Shown: positions 22,601-33,476, counted from the stretch's first letter. The stretch is 64,000 bases of DNA from Prorocentrum cordatum (GCA_963575745.1 CAUYUJ010008158.1:242223-306222), one strand, 5' to 3'. Numbers and translations: made by a program. The notes: a model not told the origin generated them from the sequence alone.

Positions 22601-22689
22601 GGAGGGTCACGCGGCCGGTTCTTCCCGCGGCCCTGTTATCGAGTGGCCGTCGGCCATCCAGCCACCGCCCTTGGGTTGTGGGTCAGAGG

Positions 22690-23065
22690 CCTTCAGGTGT
22701 TCATTGGGATGTCGCGGGGGGCATTTGGCGGACCTCTTCGAGGCGGTTTTTTGGGGCCGTTTTGATGTTTCGTTTTGGTCGCATTCGGGGCCTCTTGGGG
22801 TCGTTTGGGCCTCGTGGGGGGCCCCATCGGGGCCCCCCCCGGGCCTGGCGGCCTCTTGGGGGCTTTTTTGGGGCGGATTTGGATTATCGGTTGATGTTTC
22901 CCCTGTTGAGCCCTCTTTGGGGTTGTCCTGGGCCTTCTGGGGCTGCTTTCTTGTGCTTCAGGGGCCGTGTTGGACCCCCCATTGGGCCGTGTTGGTGGTT
23001 TCGTGGGGATCTATTGGGCGGTCTTGGGGCGGCCGTGCAGGCGTATTGGGTCGCCCCGGAGCGTC
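22690..23065 (+). repeat. CTTGGGG-rich degenerate array B
   Basis: Dense TTGGGG, TTTGGGGC and GGGCCTC words, same style as 16.1-16.7 kb. Confidence 0.7.
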
Positions 23066-23568
23066 GTGGGCTCGAGAACTCGAGGGCTTCATAACCAATC
23101 AACGAGACAAATTTCAGGGAAATCAATGACTTTGGCTTCTCAGGTCCCTCAGTGACACAGTCGTTGCCCTTGCTTGGCGCCGCTTGCGTCGTGTCCGGCC
23201 GGCTGCCATCGCGTCGACTGATGCTATTTTGTCGGGCCGTGGCTGACAGTGTCTGGTTGGCTGCCATCGTGTCGGCTGTCTAGTTACGTGCTTCTTGAAG
23301 GCCCATGCGGGGCCGGCCTGTCTTAGCCCCTGGCCGCGGAGGTGGGTTCGTTTCCCCCGCCTGGTCCCCCGCGTCCGTTTCCCAGCGCCTGCCTGTTGGC
23401 AGCCGGGGATATATGGTGGACCTGGGCATGTTGCCCTCCAGTACGGGCCCTCGAGTATTGATTGTAGGCTCGCCTCCTTCTCCAATCCACCTACTTCGGG
23501 TTGGCGTCGCAAACTGCGCCCCACCACCTTGCAAGCGCCTTGCTGCAGGCAGCGTTTGCTCACACTCA
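23066..23568. other. Unassigned DNA with a short duplication
   Basis: GGCTGCCATCG.GTCG.CTG occurs at about 23200 and 23259. No gene recognised. Confidence 0.4.
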
Positions 23569-24127
23569 TGATGATGAGCGCCATCATCACCATCTTCACC
23601 ATCATCCGCACTTCCGCCATCACCTGCACATTCGTCGCCGTCGTCATCATCTCCATAATCAGCGTCATTTCCATCACTACAATCACCATAATCACCATCA
23701 CCATCATCAGCATCATCACCAGCACTACCCTCATCATCCCCATCGTCATCACCTCCATCAACATCCTCCCAATCAGTGCCATTTTTAGCCGTATGCGTAG
23801 CATCACACTCATCACCATTATCATCATCGGCACCATCAACACGATCATCAGCGGTTTCAGCACCATCACCATCATCACCAACACTAGTAATTACCACCAT
23901 CATGATCGTGACCTCCATCTTAACAATCACTATCGCCAACACCACCGCCATCATCGCCATCACCATCCAAACCACCACCACCATTATCACCATCATCGTC
24001 ATCTCCATGATTTTCGACACCACCACTTCGCCATGATCAGCACCGCCATCATCATCATCAGCACCATCATCACCGTCACCACTACCACCATCATCACCAT
24101 CATCCAGCCATCACTATCATCCGCAAT

Positions 24128-24179
<52 letters not shown>

Positions 24180-25543
24180 CCGTCATCAGCATCGCCCACG
24201 TCATCAACATTGCATTCATACCATCACCATGTCCATCGTCATCACCACCATTAGCACCGCCATCACCGCTGTCATCCCCACCAGTATCATCCCCCGTCAT
24301 TACCACCGTCATCCTCATCGGCATCACCACCATCACCCCCGTCACCATCACTACCAGCACCACCATCATCATCAGCATCATCAACATTGTCATCACATCT
24401 CCATTACCATTATCATCACCACCCTCATCATTATCGCCATCATCACCTTCACCATCATCAATACCACCACCATGGCCGCACGCAGCACCATCACCATCAT
24501 TACGATGCTTATCATCAGCTTCTTCAGCATCACTACCGTCCTTTTCTTCATTATCACCCACTCCATCTTCACCATCACCATTAACACTGTCAATCTCATC
24601 ACCAATACCACACTATCACCATCGTGATTCGCATCGCCACCATCTCCCCATTACCAGCATCACAAGCATAATCAACATCAACATCATCGTCATCACCATC
24701 ATCATATTAATCGCCAGCATCACCCTCAGCACCATCATCTTATCCCCAGTTACAACACCGCTTCAATCATCAACACTATCATCGTCATGACCACCATCAT
24801 CACCATCATCATCACCATCATTGGCATCACCGTCATCATCACCACCATCATTACCATCGTCCGCAAGATCATCAACATGACCAACATCACCACAAGCATC
24901 ACCACCCCCATTATCATCAACGCCTTCGTCCCATCATCATGATTATTCTCACCACCAGCATCACCACCAAAACCATCATCACCACCATCACCATTACCAT
25001 CGTTTCCACCATTGTCATCGCGTTCTCATCACCATCACACCCATACCCACCATCATTAGGAATACTATCATCAAGCATATCACCAACAGAGTTTTTATCA
25101 CCACCATCACAGTCAGCATGAACATCACCGTCATCATAATCGTCACCACCATCATAGTCGCCACCAACCGCATTACTAGCACCCTCTATTTATGAACCAG
25201 CATTGCCCTCACCACCATCATCATTAGCACCACCACCATCACCGTCATGATCATCAGCAGCAGCATCATCAACCTCATCACCATCACCTCATCATCGTCA
25301 TCACTTATATCACCATCATTACCAGCATCATCATCATCATCATAAGTACAACCATCATCACCACCACTAGCACCATCACCATCATGATCAGCATCTCCGT
25401 CATCACCATCCCTGTCACCAGCATCATCACCCTTGCCAGCATCACCTCTTTCACATCACCATCACCACAACCAGCGTTACCAGCATCATTCCCATCAGCA
25501 GCATTACCGTCATCAGCATCACCATCATCCTTGCCACCATCAG
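23569..25543 (+). repeat. Long CAT/CAC trinucleotide microsatellite region
   Basis: About 2 kb dominated by ATC, ACC and CAC triplets (pure CAT at 24128-24180). It ends CCACCATCAG at 25543, which could serve as a 3' splice site. Likely a microsatellite-expanded intron. Confidence 0.9.
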
Positions 25544-25735
25544 GGCGTGTCCGCCGACCTCGGCGCGCAGGGGGCTCTGTGCGGCGTGTTCGCCGCCAGC
25601 TGCGCCGGGGCCGCCTGCAGCGCCTCCCGGGGTGCCTTGCCGCAGGAGCAGCCCGCAGAGGGCGCCGGCATACCACCGCCGCACATAGCCAGGGGCCACC
25701 CTTCGGCGGCGAGCCCCAGAGGAGGAAGCAGTCGA
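25544..25735 (+). CDS. Possible exon, unknown protein
   Basis: Directly after CACCATCAG it reads in phase 0 as GVSADLGAQGALCGVFAASC then AGAACSASRGALPQEQPAEG. Third positions are nearly all G or C, unlike the repeats at both sides. It is followed by a CTC microsatellite (25745-25860). The donor is not clear. The peptide is Ala/Cys/Gly-rich and matches no family I know. Confidence 0.4.
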
Positions 25736-25744
25736 GGGGCGGTG

Positions 25745-25861
25745 GCGCGCTCCTCCTCCTCCTGCTCCTCCGCCTCCTCCTCCTCTTCCTCCTGCTCCTG
25801 CTTGTCCTCCTCCTCTTTTTCCTCCTCCTCCTGCTCCTCGTCGTCGTCCTCCTCCTCTCAA
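25745..25861 (+). repeat. CTC/CTT pyrimidine microsatellite
   Basis: CTCCTC with TGC, TTC and GTC interruptions, about 115 bp. Confidence 0.9.
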
Positions 25862-25889
25862 GAGGGTGGGTTAGAGGAGGTCTGGATTC

Positions 25890-26150
25890 CCTGAACCCAA
25901 TCTACTTTAGGCGCCTTCCTACACTGGAAGAGTCTAACGCTTTTCCCTCCTTGGCTCCTGTTCAGGGGGTGGGCGGGGACCCAATCTACTTCAACGCCTT
26001 TCTACTCCATGTTTCTACCTGCATCTTCCGACCGACGTGTACCAATAATAGTGCCCTTGCCATGTTTTCCTTTTGTAACCCTGGGAGGCCCTCGCCACCA
26101 CGGCTGGATTCGCCGCGAAATGATGGTCAGAGCGCACCCTGGTAGAGGTC
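25890..26150 (+). repeat. Dispersed repeat with CCGACCGACGTGT
   Basis: ACCCAATCTACTTTAGGCGCCTTCC (split here as two adjacent words) appears at about 25897 and a variant at about 25979. TCTTCCGACCGACGTGT at 26026 recurs at 38574 and 38888. The tail GGGAGGCCCTCGCCACCACG at about 26083 recurs as variants at 28476 and 28738. Confidence 0.7.
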
Positions 26151-26199
26151 CAGAGAGTTGCGGTATCGGAACCTCTTGAATTCCCCAACGATCAGGGGG

Positions 26200-26335
26200 G
26201 AAGGCGGAGGAGCAGGAGGAGGAGGATCAGGAGGAGGAGGAGGAGGAGGAGGAGGAGGAGGGGGAGGAGGAGGGGGAGGAGGAGAAGGAGAGGAGGGGAA
26301 GGGGAGGAGGAGGAGGGGGAAGAGGGAGGGAAGGA
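26200..26335 (+). repeat. GGA microsatellite
   Basis: GGAGGA with GGGG and AGA interruptions. Confidence 0.9.
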
Positions 26336-26455
26336 CGATGATGATGCTGATGATGCTGACGATGCTGATGATGCTGATGATGCTGATGACGATTATGATG
26401 TTGATGATGATGACGATGTTGATGTTGATGAAGCTGATGATGTTGATGATGATGC

Positions 26456-26493
<38 letters not shown>

Positions 26494-26562
26494 CTGGTGA
26501 TGATGATGATGATGCTGATGATGATGATGATGATGCTGATGATGATGATGATGGTGCTGTGC

Positions 26563-26606
<44 letters not shown>

Positions 26607-26628
26607 CTGATGATGATGATGATGATGC

Positions 26629-26671
<43 letters not shown>
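26336..26671 (+). repeat. GAT microsatellite
   Basis: GATGAT with GCT and GTT interruptions, flanked on both sides by GGA repeats, so the whole 26.2-26.74 kb is one compound microsatellite. Confidence 0.95.
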
Positions 26672-26673
<2 letters not shown>

Positions 26674-26742
26674 GAGAGGAGGAGGAGGAGGAGGAGGAGG
26701 AGGAGGAGGAGGAGGAGGAGGAGAAGGAGGAGGAGCAGGAGA
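26672..26742 (+). repeat. GGA microsatellite
   Basis: (GGA)n continuing directly from the GAT block. Confidence 0.9.
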
Positions 26743-26779
26743 CTCAGAAAGCATCCGTCTCTTGGGAATACCTCTGCAG

Positions 26780-26893
26780 CCTTCTCTGAAGCCGTGGGCG
26801 GCTTCCTGGCAGTCCGGGCGCTGCTCTCTGCGACGGCCCGCCCCCGACGCTCTTCCCCTCGGGGTTCGCCGCGGGATCCTCGGCCCTGGGACG
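26780..26893 (+). CDS. Possible exon, unknown protein
   Basis: The acceptor-like ATACCTCTGCAG ends at 26779. The open stretch reads FSEAVGGFLAVRALLSATAR and ends RDPRPWD before GTGTGC at 26894. Codons end mostly in C or G. It follows a compound microsatellite like the other candidate exons. No family is recognised. Confidence 0.4.
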
Positions 26894-26969
26894 GTGTGCA
26901 GGCGCCCAGCCCACAGGGCTCAGGGGGCTCGTTGGGCGCATGGGGCTCAGAGGTCCCACTGGGCTCATG

Positions 26970-27050
26970 ACTGGGGCTCCCAGGGGCTCCCAGGGGCTCC
27001 CAGGGGCGCCTGGGGCTCGCAGGGCTCCCGGGGCTCCCGGGGCTCCCGGT
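26970..27050 (+). repeat. Minisatellite of GGGGCTCCC units
   Basis: GGGGCTCCCA repeated in near-tandem, about seven units of 9-11 bp, changing from A-linked to C-linked units midway. Confidence 0.8.
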
Positions 27051-27925
27051 CGCAGCGCTCGCAGGGCTCTGCATCCCTCCGCGGGCCCAGCAGCTGCCCC
27101 GGCTGGGCGCGGCGCTGGTGTGCCGGGGGCCCAGTTGGGCTCGGCATCGCTCGGACGTGTGCATTTTTCCTTCGGCGAGGACCATCGAGGAGCATCCCTG
27201 ATCATTTGGCCCCCCCCCCAAAAAAAACACGCACGAAACCGAACAAAAAACCAGAGAATGGACGTCCGAGCGATGGCCAGTGGGGCGGCACCGCAGGGGC
27301 AGCCGGCCCACCCTGCCGCGGCGCTGCAGGCCCGCCACGTGGTCTTCGGGAGCTGCGGCGGCTGGAGCGCCACGGCGCGGCCGGGCGTCTGGCTGGTCGT
27401 TGCCGTGCAGGCGGCGGAGCACGGCCTCGGCCCAGGAGGGAGCGCATTTTTTGTTCCCCTGCCCCCTGAGATCCCGGCGCTGCAGTTGTTGTCGAAGCGC
27501 GCGTTTTCGCCAGCTTGCGGGCCACAGGGTCTTCCCGGATCGGTCCGGGTCCCAAAGTGACGCAGAAGAATGTGGTCCGGGGCTCTGGGGGTGATGTTTC
27601 GCGATGGTGGGTGCAGTTTTTTCCAACATCAGATCTGAGGCTCTGGTGACAGTTGTTTTATTCCTTGGCGATAGCGGGCGTGACTTGAGTGGAGGAGGGG
27701 GAGGGGGGCGGTCACGTCATGATTCGCGCTGGCGCTGTCTGGGAATGCTCAAAAATTGCTAATGCCCACGCGGCGCTGGTGTGAATCGCAACATGACCAG
27801 GTGGGAGCGGGGCTTGTCACGTGCGTTATCGTGATAAATACAAAACGGGCTCCTGGCGCGTCACGGTCGTTACCCCGGCCAAACTTTCTAGGCCTTCAGA
27901 CGGGGTCGAAGCAGATGGGGTTGGT
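27051..27925. other. Unassigned DNA with one GC3-rich stretch
   Basis: 27260-27460 has strong codon-like GC bias but is open on both strands (for example WAEAVLRRLHGNDQPDARPR on the minus strand), so I cannot choose a frame. The rest shows no gene. Confidence 0.3.
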
Positions 27926-27929
27926 AGGT

Positions 27930-28065
27930 CGCGCCGCATCGCGCCGCATCGCCGATGCTTCGGCGATGCGGCTCGATGTGGATCCCGATTTCCTCCACGC
28001 CGGCGGCGCCGATGCATCGCCGACGTCGCCGATGCATCGGCTATGCGGCGCCGCGGCGCGATCCT
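27930..28065 (+). repeat. Cluster of GCCGATGC palindromes
   Basis: GCATCGCCGATGCTTCGGCG continuing ATGC is a near-perfect hairpin (about 27951). GCCGATGCATCGCCG and CGCCGATGCATCGGC follow at about 28008 and 28027. The cluster ends in GGCGCCGCGGCGCG. Confidence 0.8.
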
Positions 28066-28124
28066 CTGACCCCACCTGCTCGGACCCCATCTAGGAGGCC
28101 TCTCAGTTGCCCGGGCCAGAACCC

Positions 28125-28295
28125 CCTCGCTGGGTAACAGTAGCGATCGTCCGTGGGGGGGGGGCCTGGACCCCCTACACAGCTGGTGCTCGCGCGCATA
28201 GTATGGCGATCGCAGCGCACCTCCGCCCCAGCGTGCCCCACCCCGCACAAGCGTTACCGTTACCTTGGGCCCGCGCCCGCCTTACGGGTAACGAC
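28125..28295 (+). repeat. Dispersed repeat, copy A (partner 47005)
   Basis: Shares with 47005-47195 the ordered words GGGTAACAGTAGCGA / GGGCAGCGGTAGCGA, CTGGTGCT, ATGGCGATCGC / GGCGGCGATCGC, CGTGCCCCACCCCGC and AGCGTTACC.TTACC. Its 3' part can fold (CGTTACC with GGGTAACG). Confidence 0.7.
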
Positions 28296-28404
28296 TGTGC
28301 GAAGATGTATATTTATATCTACACATATGAAAACAATGTCTCGGAGGGGAGCTGGCCGCGGCGCCCGATGCCCGGAGCAGGCCCAGGTGTGGGTCAGAGG
28401 AGGG

Positions 28405-28800
28405 AGTGGTACCGATGCCGCCGCTGCGCTTCCCTCTGTCCCTCTTTCTTTATTCATTTTTTTTGTTCCCGGGGGGGCCCTCGTCGCCACGGCTGGGACC
28501 GCCTCGAAGTTTACAGTGGGGGCCCATGCCAAGAGACGCCCTGCTCGCCTCCAGGGTGCCCTGGTTCTCTTGGGCCTCGATGGCTTTGCGATGGAGAGCG
28601 TGACGCTCCCACACCAACAGTCGAGGGACGCCCTGGGGTCTCAGGGCCCGGGCTTCGTGCGGAAGGTTTCTCGTGGCCTGGACTTCACTGCACCGATGCC
28701 GCCGCGCTTCCCTCGTTCTCCTTCTCTGTGTTCCCTGGGAGGCCCCCGCGTGCCATGGCCGGGGTTGCCTCGAAGCTCATGTCAGAACGCACCCCGGGAG
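28405..28800 (+). repeat. Two diverged tandem units of about 280 bp
   Basis: TACCGATGCCGCCGCTGCGC at 28409 and CACCGATGCCGCCGCGCTTC at 28691 start similar blocks, each with a pyrimidine tract, then GGGGGGCCCTCGTCGCCACG / GGGAGGCCCCCGCGTGCCAT, then a GCCTCGAAG word. The tail is related to 26083-26145. Confidence 0.65.
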
Positions 28801-29370
28801 AGCCTGGAGGTAGGAAAGGGGTCTGGTATATAAAGGGGTGTGGTGCTAAATCTCGTGTAGAGGGGAATCTGGCGTTGTGACTCATCGCAGATAGCATCGC
28901 CATTTCCACGATCGGCACTGTACCCCTTTGCGCCACACCCCTTTCCGACCTCCAGAGGGAGTTTTGGGGAGCAGCGGCGTCGCTACCCTTGGGTTTTCCG
29001 TAAGGGGGACGAGGGGGGCGGCCGCGTCAGAGAAGGCACGGGGCGTCTTTGGGCGCCCCCCGTGCCGGCGTGGAGGGCCTTGCCCTTCTCAGAAGTTTTC
29101 TGCCTTCGTAGAGAGAGCATCGCCCTCCCCCCGGTCTCTCCCCGCCCCTCTGTGTCGGGTATAGCCAGGACCCCAGGTCAGGGGACCCGGTTAGTAGTAT
29201 GGCCCTGGAGCCCCTAAATCGGCCAGAATCACTAAACCAGGTCTGCCGTAGCTGGTGTTTTTTCGGGTGACGGCAGTTCCGGTTAGTGGAACGGGCGGGG
29301 GGGCGTCCCCCAGTACACATCACTAAACCAGGTCCCAATAAACTCAGTTCTGCCAATGCCCGACTGTGTG
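28801..29370. other. Unassigned DNA, no gene seen
   Basis: CACTAAACCAGGTC occurs twice (29229 and 29321). TATATAAAGG at 28828 looks like a TATA motif, but dinoflagellates lack typical TATA promoters and no gene follows. Confidence 0.4.
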
Positions 29371-29560
29371 CCAGCGCCGCCACCATCAGAGCGACGCAGA
29401 GAAACTGAGTCGTCTGTACCAAGGTTGGCGCGTCAGTTGCCCGCGCAAGGTCGCGCAAAACGCGCCCGCGCTTCCACTGCAGCGTGCCGCGCTGGCGGCC
29501 CGCGTGATTACCCGCCTCAACCGTACCCTTATCCCCCATGCTTGGCATCACCTTATCTTG
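29371..29560 (+). repeat. Dispersed repeat (partner 30830-30955)
   Basis: Shares TTGGCGCG, GCCCGCG.AGGTCGCGC, TCCACTG..GCGTGCC and GCGGCCCGCGTG in order with 30868-30952. Confidence 0.55.
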
Positions 29561-30059
29561 ATGCCGATCTTCAGGATTCCCCGAGTTTCTGAGGGCGCAC
29601 CCCTAAGATTGTCATCGCCTTGGGCTTTCCAATCTGAGGGACATGGGATAAGATCGAGGCTGGTTATGTAAGCCACCGCGAAGGTCGCTGTGCCACCTCA
29701 AGACCTCTTGCCTTTCGTCGCCCAGATCGCCAGAGGTCTCGACCCCAAAGGTCTCAGCCCATTCCCCGGGACCGGTTTTTTATCCCGAGTAGTTTTTGAC
29801 GGTCCCGAGGACTTGCAAGGGCCCCAGAGGCCGAAAATAGTGAGAAACCTTCCGTCATGATTGTTTTCTCAACCCTTCTCTGGAGTTGGGTAATTGCTTT
29901 AAATTTCGCAGCGTCGCGCGTCTCCTCCTTCCTTCCTTCCTCCTTCCTTCCTCCTCCTCCTCGTCGTCAGCATCATAATCTTGATATCGAGTACAGTCAA
30001 TTACCACCCTTCTCATTACCATCACATTTTCATTACACCCTTCACCTTTCGTGGCGTCA

Positions 30060-30690
30060 TAGGGAGATCCACGGTTGGTCCCACTGGCAGCTTTCGCATA
30101 CCGAACGCCGACCATTTCGGCACACCCCTCACACGTCTCGTGGCCGATGAGAAGCTCCACCGAAGGCCCCAGTGGCAGCGTTCGCATACCGCCCCCAGAC
30201 CATTTCGGCACACCCTTCCCTCACACGTCTCGTGGCCCCTAGGGAGCTCCACCGAAGGCCCGAGTGGCAGCGTTCGCATACAGCCCCCCGACTATTTCTG
30301 CACACCCATCACACGATTCGTAACCTCCAGGGAGCTCCACCGAAGGCCCGAGTGGCAGCGTTCGCATACAGCCCCCCGACAATTTTTGCACATTCCTCCA
30401 CACGTTTCGTGGCCCCCAGAGAGCTCCACCGAAGGCCCCAGTGGCAGCGTTCGTACACCGCCCCCCGACAATTTCGGTGCACCCCTCACACGTTTCGTGG
30501 TCCCCTAGGGAGCTCCACCGAAAGCCCCAGTGGCAGCGTTCGCATACCGCCCCCCGACCATTTCGGCACACCCTTCACACGATTCGTGGTCTTCAGGGAG
30601 CTCCACCGATCGTCCCAGTGGCAGCGTTCGCATACCGCTCCCCCGACCACTTGCCAGACGCCCCTTACACGCTTCGGGGCACCAGAGTCA
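30060..30690 (+). repeat. About 89-bp minisatellite, 7 units
   Basis: The core AGCTCCACCGAAGGCCC starts at 30065 (variant), 30152, 30245, 30333, 30422, 30511 and 30599, spacing 87-93 bp. Each unit continues GTGGCAGCGTTCGCATAC, a C-run, then TTTC.GCACACCC.TCACACG and TTCGTGG. It shares its core with the 77-bp array at 31.66 kb. Confidence 0.95.
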
Positions 30691-30961
30691 TGTCCCTGGC
30701 GAATCGTTCAGGCTTGCTGCAAACATATTCTCAAGTATTGAGCGGGCCTGCTTGTAGTCGCCTCATGTTTAAAAGGGGATTGCGTTCTTCGCAAGGCAAA
30801 TGTGATGACTCGAGCGGGGCTTGGCCCCCAGGTCAGCGACGAAAGCCAACGGGGTCGACTGCGCCGACATTGGCGCGCATGCTGCCCGCGTCAGGTCGCG
30901 CGTAAGCGCCCTCGTCTCCACTGTGGCGTGCCACGGTTGCGGCCCGCGTGCGGTAGGTTCG

Positions 30962-31136
30962 CGTCGTGTCGACCGGCGGCGACCCCGCCGCCGGCGTTCA
31001 ACGTTGAACGCCGCTAGTAATCGGTCAATGTTGAACGATCCTGACGTTTCGGGAACGGCCGATCGTTCAAAGTTGAACGATCCCCGCGGTGTCGGGAAAC
31101 AACGCCGGGGTCGACACGACACGGACCTGCCGTAAG
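30962..31136 (+). repeat. Dispersed repeat, copy B
   Basis: Partner of 2690-2882. Contains GTTCAACGTTGAAC (30996), TCAATGTTGAAC and GTTCAAAGTTGAAC, three nested near-palindromes. Confidence 0.75.
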
Positions 31137-31454
31137 CCACTGCGTGAGGTCGCTATGTCTTTGGCGTATAGACCCGCTTTTGTTCGTCGCCCAGGTGGCC
31201 AGAGGTGCTCTTCGCCCCCTCGCGCGGCTCGTTGGCCCGCGGGGTGCGCTGGCCACGGGGCAGGGCCCAGCGGAGCCGGCCAGCCCTGCCGCCAGAGGTG
31301 CTGCGGTGGGCGGGGGACTACTGCGAGCTCGTCGGAGGGGAGCCCGCCGCGGCGTCGAACGTGGGCGGCTTCCAGTCGCAGAAGGACTTCGGGGGTTATG
31401 TTGCTCCCATCGTGCTCCAGGACTTCAGCAGTGGCGAAACGTCCTTGCTTGCCT

Positions 31455-31555
31455 ATGGGCCTACCAAAGAATGTTCTAACAATCTTCCGTGGTCTGCACG
31501 AAATGTTCTTAGAACATGTACGGCTGGGACGTTTTTTCCCCCAACCATCCTGTGG
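31455..31555 (+). repeat. TTCTAAGAAC-family repeat, left half
   Basis: Reads GGGCCTACCAAAGAATGTTC, then GTGGTCTGCACGAAATGTTC and TTAGAAC. It matches 62128-62190 and 62473-62535. The right half of the same repeat is displaced to 32590-32740 by the 77-bp array. Confidence 0.85.
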
Positions 31556-31654
31556 TGTTGGGTCCTCGTTTTGAAGAGACAGCGCCCCGCGTCCCACCTT
31601 CCTTCCTCCTCCCCCCTCCTCCTCCCCCTCCTTGCCTCTGCTCTCGGCACACCT

Positions 31655-32548
31655 CTCCCACGTTTCGTAGCCCCATAGGGAGCTCCACCGAAGGCCCCAG
31701 TGGGGGTGTTCGCATGCGGTTCCCCCACCCAGGGCAGCGTTTCGTGGCCCCATAGGGAGCTCCGCCGATGGCCCCAGTGGGGGAGGTCGCATGCGGTTCC
31801 CGTACCCAGGGCAGCGTTTCGTGGCCCCATAGGGAGCTCCACCGAAGGCCCCAGTGGCGCAGTTCGCATGCGGTTCCCGTACCCAGGGCAGCGTTTCGTG
31901 GCCCCATAGGGAGTTTCACCGAAGGCCCCAGTGGCTACTCTCGTATGCGGTTCCCCCACCCAGGGCAGCGTTTCGTGGCCCCATAGGGAGCTCCACCGAA
32001 GGCCACAGTGGCTTCTCTCGCATGCGGTTCCCCCACCCAGGGCAGCGCTTCGTGGCCCCATAGGGAGCTCCACCGAAGGCCACAGTGGCTGCTCTCGCAT
32101 GCGGTTCCCCCACCCAGGGCAGTTTTTCATGGCCCCATGGGGAGCTCCACCGAAGGCCCCAGTGGCGCAGTTCGCATGCGGTTCCCGTACCCAGGGCAGC
32201 TTTTCGTGGCCCCATAGGGACCTCCACCGAAGGCCCCAGTGGCGCAGTTCGCATGCGGTTCCCGTACCTGGGGCAGCGTTTCGTGGCCCCATAGGGAGCT
32301 CCACCGAAGGCCCCCGTGGCGCAGTTCGCATGCGGTTCCCCCACCCAGAGCAGCGCTTTGTGGCCCCATAGAGAGCTCCACCGAAGGCCCCAGTGGCGCA
32401 GTTCGCATGCGGTTCCCCCGCCCAGGGCAGCGTTTCGTGGCCCCGTAGGGAGCTCCACCGAAGGCCCGCCCCAGTGGCGCAGTTCGCATGCGGTTCCCCC
32501 ACCCAAGGCAGCTTTTCGTGGCCCCATAGGGAGCCCCACCGAAAGCGG
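31655..32548 (+). repeat. 77-bp minisatellite, 12 units
   Basis: The unit starts (AGCTCCACCGAAGG) fall at 31681, 31758, 31835, 31912, 31989, 32066, 32143, 32220, 32297, 32374, 32451 and 32532, exactly 77 bp apart except the last. Each unit carries CCCAGTGGC, CGCATGCGGTTCCC, ACCCAGGGCAG and TTTCGTGGCCCCATAGGG. All frames are open because 77 is not a multiple of three and stops are absent, but it is not read as a gene. Confidence 0.97.
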
Positions 32549-32589
32549 CACCCACAACGCGTTACGAACAATTGCTTATGGTTGGGTTC

Positions 32590-32745
32590 TTCGCCAGGAT
32601 AATTGTTTTAACGCATCGGACATATGTTCTAAGAACATTGCTTTTGTTATTAGAACGTTGTTTCGGTTCTAAGAGAATGTTGCGGTAGACCTATAGGAAT
32701 GCCGGGATGGTTGGTCCCTGCTTAACCCACATGCCAGAAACAGTT
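32590..32745 (+). repeat. TTCTAAGAAC-family repeat, right half
   Basis: TTGTTTTAACGCATCGGACA, ATGTTCTAAGAACATTGC, TTGCGGTAGACCTATAGGAA and TGCCGGGATGGTTGGTCCCT match 62212-62325 and 62570-62672 in order. Confidence 0.85.
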
Positions 32746-33175
32746 CGAGCACCCAGGAAAGGATCGAACCAGTGTCTGCCCGACACGATGGCGAATTGTC
32801 GAGCGAGTATCGCCTCCCAGCGCCCGACACGCGAAAACCCTTGTAGTTTCGATACTTTCTTGGTGCTCGAAGTTCTGTATAGTCGTCAAGGCTCAAGTAG
32901 GTGGGAACATCTTAATCCAGGGCCCCCCCGGACGGTGTGGTGGCCACACCGCGGGGGGACCCAAACCCAGACCCCTCGCGTCGTGGGCGAAGCTCGGCGG
33001 AAGGTCTGGCGCTAATTTTCGCTTCTGGGGGCCCTTGCCAGGCCTCGGGACCGTCAGGGAATGATTCAGGATGAAGAATCGATCCCGGGGAATTGGTCAA
33101 GAAATTTGGGGGTCGACGTTGTGAGAAAGCATGACGTCGGGAGTTTGGGAACGGTGTGATGACCGCACCTCGTGG
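32746..33175. other. Unassigned DNA, no gene seen
   Basis: No motif recognised. GGTGTGGTGGCCACACCGCG at 32934 is an inverted word (GTGTGGTGGCCACACC). Confidence 0.4.
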
Positions 33176-33237
33176 TGAGTCAGTGGGGCTTCGGTCGTAA
33201 ATCATGAGTCATTGGGGCTTCGGCAGCAAATCATGGA
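33176..33237 (+). repeat. 31-bp tandem duplication
   Basis: TGAGTCAGTGGGGCTTCGGT and TGAGTCATTGGGGCTTCGGC start two adjacent units, each continuing to AAATCATG. Confidence 0.8.
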
Positions 33238-33476
33238 AGCCTTCAGTACCCTCGTGATTCTGCTTGTTCGATTGCATTAGCGTCCGAGAGCGTATGGTAG
33301 TCGGAGACCTGGCGCCAACTTGGCGCTGGTGAGCGTTGATTGGCGTCGATTTAGCGTCAAGGAGCCCTGATTTGCGTCGGCCAGCGTCGAGTCGCAAGAA
33401 CTGATAAGATGGTCTACGAGGCTCCCATGAGTTGCCACCTGAAGTGGGGATTCGGGGTCACCGCACGGTTTTGGTC

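Noticed and set aside
28826-28838. TATATAAAGG as a core promoter
   Set aside because: No gene follows and typical TATA promoters are not a feature of dinoflagellate genes. The same holds for GTATAAATAC at 57973.
31655-32548. CRISPR-like regular array
   Set aside because: The units are contiguous 77-bp repeats without unique spacers, and the organism is eukaryotic.
32700-32800. tRNA gene on the minus strand (GGTTCGATCC word near 32766)
   Set aside because: The arms around the word do not pair and no acceptor stem is found.
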